This document shows, piece after piece, positions 37,879 to 64,000 of a stretch of DNA of 64,000 nucleotides. Below the pieces are notes generated by a model, which saw nothing but the letters and a program-made list of their open reading frames with translations, was not told the origin of the DNA and made no database searches. The position numbers and the translations under genes were made by a program. Position 1 is the stretch's first letter; every line of letters starts with the position of its first letter. The DNA comes from Amoebidium appalachense (lineage: Eukaryota; Ichthyosporea): positions 1,798,001 through 1,862,000 of the forward strand of contig CAVNZM010000012.1 in assembly GCA_963693365.1 (NCBI GenBank). Direction: 5' to 3'.

Positions 37879-38001
37879 TCAAGTGGCTTGGCCATGGAGA
37901 AACACGAGCAACCGGGCGCTTCATGTCGTAACCATTGATACTTATTTATGTTGTTACAGATTCTTGTGGTAAGTTATTCATTCACCATGATGTGCACGTA
38001 T
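37310..38001. other. intergenic region between lamin and the SMP gene
   Basis: It contains a direct duplication: 37419-37484 and 37485-37533 share TTGTACAAGTGCATGCAATC and AAGGTCGATGAACGGCC. There is a G run at about 37850-37876. No gene is recognised. The Pro-rich minus-strand frame here is driven by the G run. Confidence 0.5.
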
Positions 38002-38226
38002 TTAGTCTGTCTTCTCAGAGCCAGGTCCACCAGGGACCGTGTACTTGTCGTCTCTGTCTGCCTGCCTCTGTGCACGTGCCGGGTAGCTGCCCTTGCCCGT
38101 GTCTCCGCCTGCCTGGGCCACCTCTGCCTGTATGCGCAGCGCCTCCTCGTGTGTCATGTCTTTGCGCATCTTGTCGTCCGGTTTGCCCTCGGTCCCCGGC
38201 CTGTGTCCTTGCTGACCTCCCTCCAT
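38002..38226 (-). CDS. small SMP-domain (seed maturation protein-like) protein
   Basis: A 74-residue protein, acidic and basic by turns, very hydrophilic and without a signal peptide or membrane segment. Residues 24-58, DMTHEEALRIQAEVAQAGGD then GKGSYPARAQRQADRD, match the SMP motif known from plant seed maturation proteins and some small fungal proteins (M-T-x-E-x-A-x-R-I-Q…GG…KGSxxARAQ). In plants these are late-embryogenesis, stress-linked proteins. The function in this organism is unknown; protection in dormant or dry stages is inference. The ATG is preceded by CTTTTTCTCAG-like sequence (acceptor ending at 38232), so a 5' UTR intron running back to a donor (ACAG then GTAGTT) near 38562 is likely. 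Transcription is divergent from the GARS-AIRS gene. Confidence 0.7.
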   Translation of the reverse strand: MEGGQQGHRPGTEGKPDDKMRKDMTHEEALRIQAEVAQAGGDTGKGSYPARAQRQADRDDKYTVPGGPGSEKTD

Positions 38227-38673
38227 CGTGGCTGAGAAAAACGGTGGCCGAGAAAGGTGGATGTAGCTCGTGAGCTTGGACTCCGAGATGAAGTGACCAA
38301 ACCTGCGAGGAATATGTTTAGAAGTATTGCTAAACCCAAGAAATAAACGGAGCCAACTTATAAACAAGATGAAGTGACCGACCCACGAGGCATGTGCACA
38401 GGAATTTTGAATGAAAACTACTGCAAGTATTTTCCAAGAAACCAATGGAGCCAAATTATAGAAAACAAACAAACATATAGACAATTATGATAAGCGAGTT
38501 CGGAAGAGGCAGTGGCATATACATACAACCAAAAAAAAAAAAAAAGAGGGGTCAACTACCTGTCACCGTGGTATGGCGGTTGAACCTTGACTACCTCTCC
38601 ACCGAACCTCAGAACGACTCGAACTTGGGACCAAGCACTTGTGTATGGGCTTTGGTGTGCACAAACAAAGGCC

Positions 38674-38681
38674 CTTTTATA
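38674..38681 (-). promoter_or_regulatory. TATA box of the SMP gene
   Basis: On the minus strand the sequence reads GGTATAAAAGGGCC, a strong TATA consensus, about 450 bp before the ATG. A 5' UTR intron would fill this distance. Only 172 bp separate it from the proposed first codon of GARS-AIRS on the other strand, so the two probably share one promoter region (38682-38853). Confidence 0.6.
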
Positions 38682-38853
38682 CCGCCCGAAAGTGTCACCC
38701 TTCCAAAAAAAACGTTTCACATCACGTGTTTTTTGGGGTAGGCGAAGCCCTAGCTCCATCCCACGAAAACAGGGTTATCGCTGACGCCTAGGCCAGGTTG
38801 CACTAACGTTAACGTGGCAAGCCTTCTTTGAAGTGCCGAGGCTATGCCGACTA

Positions 38854-57270
<18,417 letters not shown>

Positions 57271-57943
57271 TGTACCTGATTCATGCTGGCTTCAAGTGTG
57301 AAACGCCGGGTTTGGTGGCTTTTGGTGAGCTCACTGCTTATCATGAAGTAATGGTTTTCCTTTTTGCGTTCTGCTTTTAAAATTTGATTTTGTATTCTTT
57401 ATAATAATTGTGTATCTTTCCCCTTTAGTTCATATTGGCCGGGTTGCACTAGCAAGCAACTGTATTCTAGTGTTCTGAGGTGAAACAAGAGCTAATGGTA
57501 GAAAGCTAACTAATGGGTAGCGCTAAACCGTATGTGTTGCCGTTGCATGCTTGAACGGAAATCGAACTATGATCCAAATGAGCTACAGCGTGATCAACAT
57601 GTATGGAGACAACTGTCGAAAATCTAGTGAGACAGAAGAGCAATTGAGGGTTTCTACTAGAGTAACCATCATTAAGGGCATTCAGCATATCAAAAGAATA
57701 AACGGATTTTGCTGAGGCTGTTGACTCCTTGGTGTCTTCTCCCCCCCCCCCCCTCCCTCCCTCCCTCCCCTCCCCCCCCCCCCCCCCCCCCCACCCCCCA
57801 CCCACACACACCCACACACACACACATTCACACACACACATGCATCCACAGATACACGCGCGCGCACACCACACACGCACACACACACACAGTGACATAT
57901 ACACGCACAAGCCCCTCTTCCCCCCCCCCCCCCCCCCCCCCCC

Positions 57944-58014
<71 letters not shown>

Positions 58015-58772
58015 AACCACCACCATTACCACCACCACCAGCACCACCACCGGTACAGTAACCACCCACCCACCCACCCCGATCCATACCCACACAACTG
58101 TGCGCGCGTGCACACACACACACACACACACACATGCTAGGGAGGGGATTTATATTCAGCCGTCTCTTCGAATTTACTGACACGAATTTGGTGGCACGTA
58201 GGGCAGGCTTTTCACCGTAACACGTGCACGAAGTCGGAGCTCAAAGCCAAGATGAAAGAACAAAAAAGTGTATACTTTGAAACAAAAAAAGTGGTGTATT
58301 TTTACCCAATCAAGGAACTTGTGTTTGTGCAACCCATATATGGCTATTTCGCGCCATCAGATGATGAGAACTTTCAGAGACCAATCAATTGCGCTCAGAT
58401 GTTACGGAATTTGGGAAACACCCAGATTGCGACTCAGATTGCGCAGTTTCACCGTCGTTTTTTTTTTTTCTTTTTTTTCTTGGTAGTTGCTGGATTTGTG
58501 GTTTACTTGCAAGTAATTTTGAACTGGTGTTTCTTCTGCTTGATGCCCTAATGTTAATTTAGAGACAAACGTACCGAAATATTCCGTGCTACTCTAATCT
58601 TGCTTGATAGAACCGTTTGAATCTTTGACCGGTGGAGGTGCCGTAATTCTGCCTGGTTGAAACTTCTACACGAGAGACACACTAGTACTTGGCCTTCAAA
58701 ACTTTACGCTGCACTCTTAATGTTTGTGCGTCATCAAAAGCCAATACACTGAAAAGGAGACAGAAAGCAAAA
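57271..58772. other. intergenic region between GARS-AIRS and IPK1
   Basis: 57271-57715 is unique, without a clear AATAAA. 57740-58000 is C-rich with (AC)n, including about 56 uninterrupted C at 57945-58000. 58140-58772 is unique and presumably holds the IPK1 promoter. A 99-residue open frame at 58252-58551 has no recognised domain, so I leave it uncalled. Confidence 0.5.
57945..58000. repeat. poly(C) run of about 56 nt
   Basis: An uninterrupted C homopolymer following a similar interrupted stretch from 57921. One of the longest in the window. Confidence 0.85.
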
Positions 58773-59845
58773 ATGACACCAAGAAGACCTCCCGTTTACC
58801 GCCGACCAAGCAAAGAGTTTGTTTGGTCTAAGGATGATCTCTCTGTCGAGTGCTGGGTGTACAGAGATGAGGGTGGAGCAAACATCATTCTTGGCTACAC
58901 GGGCGACAACCCAGAATTGGTATGTTTCTATTTTTTTGGAGTCAAGAGCCTTTCTATTCTACTTACGGCTTGTGGCGGATTCAAGGTTTGGGTGTTTGTG
59001 TGTGAGTGCATGCTTGCACAAGCGTGCATGCTTGTGTGTGCGCACGTCATAATTTTTCTTTGAATGCGCTAAATGCAACTGGATAAGTAACTGACGATTT
59101 GATCTTATTGTTAGATTGTTCTGACCTCTGCACTGCCAAATTAAGAACTTCTTTGGCTTTCCTTCCCCCCGGCACCCTTACAACCCCCTCCCCCCCCCAT
59201 TCACATATGCGTCACATATACACCTGCCTGACCTCCCTGCCCTAACCAACCAATCAACCGAATCTTGTGTTCTTCTTGTTTGTCCTAGAAAGGACAAGTG
59301 TTGAGGCTGCGCAAGCGCTTCATTGCGCCAACAGCACATCACCCGAAGCCAGCCTACATGGAGACAGACATCCATGACTTCGTGAAGAGAGTTGTCTTCC
59401 CACTCTTCGATGGGAGATTCTTGGCGCCTGGGGTATGTACGACGTGAGCATATGTTCACCATCTTCATCCGTTTAGAGTGTCTTTAATGCTTGACTAAGG
59501 TGCAGGTGAACATCGAATTTTTTAATTTTGCTTAAAAACCGTGCTCAGAATTAGGTCCCTCACCCCCTCCCCTGACTTGGGCCCTCCCTGAGGATGGGCT
59601 CTGCTTATGACGCATACTGTGCGCATGGCTGATGTTGCATACTTGAATGTTTGCCTTTGCATGTGTCCTGCACCATGCTTCTCATCGTGTATGCGTACTT
59701 CGTACTGTGTTCCGCATTCAAACCCCCATCCCCCCGTCACCCCATAAATAAAAGATCAAGCCCCGGTTTTCCCAGGGGCCATTCAGCTCATCCTCAGTTC
59801 TCACCTGTTAATGACGTAGCGGTCTCAATGCACAGGAAACCCCCT

Positions 59846-59877
<32 letters not shown>

Positions 59878-60741
59878 TTCCGGGCCACCCCCCCGGTGCC
59901 CTGCCCTGTCCTTTTCTTTTTTCCTCGTTGTCTCTACACCCTATTCATATTTATTTCACAATTTGGGGTCTTACACCTCCACATTACCATGGTGCAGATT
60001 CTTGTGACCACACCAGCTACGTTTCTGGAGGCCCTCAATGCACAAATTGCTCCCCATCGACCCCCCCATCGTGTAGCCATGGAGATCGACGTGGATATCA
60101 GTGTAGGGCTGTTGCTGCCCGGTACGATACCCCACACACTGTGTAAATTGCTGAACTTAACGTTTTCTTTCCTCTTTCGTGTAACAAATACCCTTGCCTC
60201 TCTTCCCTTAAAGCCAGAAGACAGGCACCGGAAGGAAGGGGGGGGGGGGGGGGGGGGGGAAGGGGGGGGGGGAGGCGTATGCAGCACTGAAGGGGTTTAA
60301 ATAGGGCATGTGTGTGTGTGTGTGTGTGTTTTTTTTTTTGTTTTTTTTTTTCCTGGGGGGGGGGGAGGGGATGCAACACTGAGTTATATGCGATCTGTGG
60401 CATTCGAACAAGGATGATTCTTGACCAACCGCAATTGGGGCGTGGTATATTGGCTGCAAAGGATGGACAGAGGAATCGGGAGGAATAGGAAGTGTCTGCA
60501 CAGGGATGTAACACAAAATGCCCGTCCGTATGTGTGTGTGTGTGTGTGTGTTTAAGCACCGAGGGTTGGGGGAGGGGGGCCAGGGGGGGGGGGGGGGGGG
60601 GGAGGAGATGCAGTTTGGTAACATGTGACACCACAGACCTCACGTCCAGCCCGAGCTACTGGCTGCCTGTGGATGAAGACCTGCCCAAGGTCTGTGTCGA
60701 GATCAAGGTATGTATCATTTGTAAGGGGGGGGGGGGGGGGG

Positions 60742-60772
<31 letters not shown>

Positions 60773-60846
60773 AGGGGGGGGGGGGGGGGGGAGAGGGGGT
60801 GAGGGAGGGAAGGCTAGATGGAGTGGGGTATGGGGATGGGCGGGGG

Positions 60847-60880
<34 letters not shown>

Positions 60881-61733
60881 GGTGAGGTGTCGAGATCAAG
60901 ATATGCATGTGTACCTTCATAATGGACGGGGGCGGGGGGGGGGGGGGGGGGGGAGGGGGGGGGGGATGATGGAGTGGGAGATGGGGATGGGCGGGGGGAA
61001 GGGGAGGGGGGTAGGGGTGGATAACTGTGTGCTCGGATATTAAAGGCCTCGAGTGGACTGCTTTTTTGTGTTCGTGCTGGTGTTCGTATTTCTCTGGAGT
61101 GGTCGGACTGACGGCACACACACACACTCACACACTCACACACTCACACACACTCACACACACACACAGCCCAAGTGGGGCTATCTACCCCAGTCTCCGT
61201 TCATCGACCCGCAGCATGCCCCCACCAAGGCCACCACCTGCCGTTTCTGCATGCACCAGCACCTGAAGCTGGAAAAGGGCCAGCAGAAAGAGGGTGTGTG
61301 ACTTTGTTATTTTTATTTTTAGTACTTTGATTGTTTATTTGTTTTAGTAATTTTTCCGTTTATTTTTAGGATTTCTATTTATGTGATCCGGGTCGGGTCA
61401 GAACCGAAATTGATTTACTTGTCATGATTGGCGAGATGCGCATCAAACAGCGTTTTGGGTTGACTCGAAGGGGCCCATAAATCGGCCTTAAAACAAAAGA
61501 AACCCCTTTAGGCGACGGAGATGTAAAGGAGGTTCATATAAAAAGGAATGGGGGAGGATGGTTCTAGGTTTGGGAAGGGGAGGGATGGGGAATAAGGACC
61601 GTGCAAAAAAAGATGGTGAAAAGTGGGTAATTGGTTCGAGTTTTGGGGAGGGAGGGCATGTGAGCAAGAATCATATGAAAGGGAGGGTATTTTGCTCGAG
61701 GTGGGCAAAGGAGACACGTGGGCAGGGACCGGT

Positions 61734-61786
<53 letters not shown>

Positions 61787-62883
61787 GAAGATTCCTAGCA
61801 ATGGGAAGGGAAGCAGAATGGGAGCAGGTCTAGGTGGTTAGGCGAGCAACTTGCATATCCTGGGTGGTGGATGTAGGAGCCTGGGGCTTGTGGATAATAG
61901 TTTGTGTGTGTATGGGTGCTTGGGTGCTTGTGTTTTCGAGGGGAGGGATGGGGATAAGGGGGGAGGCGGGAGGGGGGACGGGGGGGGGGGGGGGGGGGGG
62001 GGGGTTGGGGTTATATTCGTCCCGGCAAGTGGTTTATCTGGTCCCCCTTCTCTCTCCCTACCTTCGACGCTCCACCCCCTCCCCCTCACCTGCCCCAACC
62101 CGAATTCTGATGTATGGCTAGATATGGATTGGGAGATCGAGGGTGGGGGGGGGGGGGGGGAGGGGGGGAGAAAGAGGGAGAGGGAGAGGGAGAGTTGCAA
62201 CGCTTGGCTCTATAAAGCCGTAGCGGGATGCCCGTGAACAGAATCAGTCAGAACTGAGAAGTTGAACACAGTTTGCAAGCAAGAATTATCCATTGAGAGA
62301 TTGTATTTTCCAAAACTCGACAGAAACCAATAATAGATCTTAACCAAAAAAAAAAGCCATTAGCATTGTATTGACAACATGAGTTTCTTGTTTCAAAACC
62401 CGCACTATGTGCATCCCAGTGCACGGCCACGAGTAAGAGATACCTCATCCTCGTCATCTGATTGGGCCTTTGCAGTGAGCCGCTACTGCCCGCTAGACCT
62501 GTACAGTGGGGATCGTATACGCATGCTCAAGGCACTGGGTGACTTGTTGTGGACCCCCCAGAATAACCTTAAGGTCTACAGGAACAACACGTCTGTACTC
62601 ATGCACACAAAGGTGGGTGAACGTGTGGGTGGACGGGTGAGTGTGTGTGCGGGGGGAGGGGGGGGGGGGTTGGGGGGGGGTGCTGCAAGGGGAGGGAGGA
62701 GGAAGAGGGGGAAGGGGGAGGAGGCGGAAGGGGAGGTGGTGAGGATAGGGGGGGGGGGGGGGGGGAGGGAGGGAGGGAGGGAGGGGGGGGAAACGAGGGT
62801 GGGCAAAGAGGTGGGAGGGAGAAATGAGTGTGAGGATGTGTGTGTGGATCTGCTCACAGTGAGCTTTTTCGGAAAGTGTCGAT

Positions 62884-62919
<36 letters not shown>

Positions 62920-62920
62920 C

Positions 62921-62951
<31 letters not shown>

Positions 62952-62952
62952 T

Positions 62953-63004
<52 letters not shown>

Positions 63005-63489
63005 TGCTGATGGGGTGTGGGTCTGTTAGGATCCAAATGTGGACCCGGCCAGTCGGATTGCAGATCTGAGCACAGCATTGCAGGTAGGGATCCCCCCCCC
63101 CTCCCCCTGCCGCCGCACAAAAAAAAAAAAAAAAAAAAAAAAACGTAATACCAATAGAAATCCTCCATGCTGCCCATGCTTCCTCTTGCTCCTCCTTTTC
63201 TACTAATCTATCTTCTTTTTTAAAAAAGGCCCTTTTTGGTATGTTTGTTTGCTAGTTTTTATCCTTCTGTATGCCGTCGGCTGTGTGCATATGCTGTCCG
63301 TCTGGGCAAAGGCAAGAGAGAGAGAGGGAGGGGGGGGGGGGGGGGTCAGGCGGTTGGCTGTGTGCTTGTGCTATGATATGAGTGAGGGTGTGCCATGTGC
63401 CCACAAGTGCAACCACAGGACGTTCTGCCAGCAACCAACCCCTCTGAGATGCCCATCACTACCGTGCATGCTGAAGACCCCTTGCTTGG
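58773..63489 (+). CDS. IPK1: inositol-pentakisphosphate 2-kinase (partial, 3' end outside the window)
   Basis: Phosphorylates Ins(1,3,4,5,6)P5 at position 2 to make phytate (InsP6). Exons with consistent phase: 58773-58919, 59289-59432, 59998-60121, 60637-60707, 61170-61293, 62476-62612, 63030-63083, and probably 63419-63489, giving about 290 residues. N-terminus: WVYRDEGGANIILGYTGDNP, then KGQVLRLRKRF, as in plant IPK1 (WxYRGEGAxNLVLxYxG…GKVxRIxK). Middle: VCVEIKPKWGYLPQSP, the diagnostic EIKPK motif. Then CRFCMHQHLKLEKG, whose Cys/His residues correspond to the family zinc site, and SRYCPLDLYSGDRIRMLKAL followed by PQNNLKVYRN. The start ATG is chosen because the N-terminal alignment begins there. 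The last exon listed falls in a variable loop and is less certain. The C-terminal lobe lies beyond 64000. Acts in cytosol and nucleus. Confidence 0.92.
59573..59735 (+). mobile_element. poly(C)-tailed repeat, subfamily B, 3' half
   Basis: ACTTGGGCCCTCCCTGAGGA to CCGCATTCAAACCCCC, then ATCCCCCC. The C tail is short and interrupted. In IPK1 intron 2. Confidence 0.65.
60692..61001 (+). repeat. duplication of the IPK1 exon 4 end and following G-rich intron
   Basis: GTGTCGAGATCAAG then GTATGT (60694-60713, true donor) is repeated as GTGTCGAGATCAAG then ATATGC (60887-60906), where the donor G is lost. The following phrases also recur, with G runs between them: GATGGAGTGGGGTATGGGGA near 60818 and GATGGAGTGGGAGATGGGGA near 60968. 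Confidence 0.7.
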
Positions 63490-63832
63490 GTACACAACCC
63501 CCCCCCCCCCCCCCCGCGCCCCCGCCCCTGGCTGGCCCTCCCCCTCTCCCCTCTGACTTTGAAAACCTCCCCCCCCCCCCCCCCCCCCTCGATCCCCCGT
63601 GTATCCGCACACACACAACACCGTTTTTTCTCAATGTGTGTAACTCCCCTTTTCCTCTCTTCCGTGAATACGAGTGTTTGTATGGCCCGTGTACCCAATG
63701 TGTGCACAGCGTGTACAATTCCAAGTACGAGAGTAGCGTAGAGAGAAAGGAACGAGAATTCAAAGAAATAACAACCTGTGAGGAGCATGCTTTTATAATA
63801 TAGAGCCACTGTGTTTGTTCTTTCTCTTTCCA

Positions 63833-64000
63833 CCCGTAAATGGGTCGAAACTTGGGCACTGTATATGACTTGGGGCTGCGCCCGCCAATGGGCTCTGTTC
63901 GTTATGCACACCTTATGTGTGGTTTGCGCCCTGCATTATGTTATCAGTCGTAACTTGTACTTCCTACTTTATAAAACATTCTGCCCCCCCACCTCCCTCC
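63833..64000 (+). mobile_element. poly(C)-tailed repeat, diverged copy at the window edge
   Basis: GGGTCGAAACTTGGGCACTG, AATGGGCTCTGTTCGTTATGC, TGTTATCAGTCGTAAC, TTGTACTTCCTAC and AACATTCTGCCCCCCC follow the family order. Within IPK1, downstream of the last recognised exon. Confidence 0.55.

Noticed and set aside
38002-38484. 160-residue extended version of the SMP protein
   Set aside because: The upstream part is hydrophobic, unlike the SMP family, and is separated from the ATG by a good acceptor. The 74-residue form fits better.
58252-58551. 99-residue open frame upstream of IPK1
   Set aside because: It ends in the translation of a T run and has no family resemblance. IPK1 homology begins only at 58773.

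Overview
This window looks like nuclear DNA of an intron-rich, probably unicellular eukaryote. The evidence is GT-AG introns with coding phase preserved across dozens of junctions, TATA boxes, AATAAA signals, a lamin, a Helitron relic and very abundant microsatellites. The exact clade cannot be read from the sequence. The purine gene is a bifunctional GARS-AIRS fusion that stops after AIRS, as in fungi and amoebozoans and unlike the animal trifunctional GART. The lamin has the full animal-type layout: rod, nuclear localisation signal, lamin tail domain and CaaX box. An opisthokont-related or amoebozoan protist is one reading, held loosely.

Layout. 1-8.5 kb: gene-poor and repeat-rich. It holds one orphan exon-like segment, a ~195 bp tandem repeat, a ~359 bp satellite of unequal half-units, and two copies of a Helitron-like element; one copy keeps a broken Rep N-terminal region. 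8.7-10.7 kb (+) and 18.1-19.9 kb (-): two paralogous secreted Cys-rich/Thr-rich proteins in inverted orientation. Between them lies an incomplete class C GPCR-like gene (~12-15.1 kb, +). 20-26.5 kb: low complexity plus a ~199 bp foldback element. 26.6-36.8 kb (+): a ten-exon lamin gene. 38.0-38.2 kb (-): a 74-residue SMP-domain protein, divergent from the 26-exon GARS-AIRS gene (38.85-57.27 kb, +). 58.8 kb to the window edge (+): inositol-pentakisphosphate 2-kinase (IPK1), with its C-terminus outside the window.

Three kinds of structure stand out. First, exon/intron boundaries have been copied into neighbouring introns: 5' splice-site copies in the lamin, GARS-AIRS and IPK1 genes, and copies next to 3' splice sites in the lamin and GPCR genes. 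Second, a dispersed repeat with Pol III-like A and B boxes ends in a poly(C) tail in every well-preserved copy. It sits in introns of three genes, always in the sense orientation, and can explain part of the extraordinary load of poly(C) tracts. Third, homopolymer G/C runs of 30-60 nt and (GT)n arrays lie inside nearly every intron, often starting at the splice donor itself.

The genes do not form a pathway. They are housekeeping genes (lamina, purine synthesis, inositol phosphates) beside a lineage-specific secreted/receptor cluster. All coordinates and exon boundaries were assigned by eye from splice consensus, phase and family motifs.
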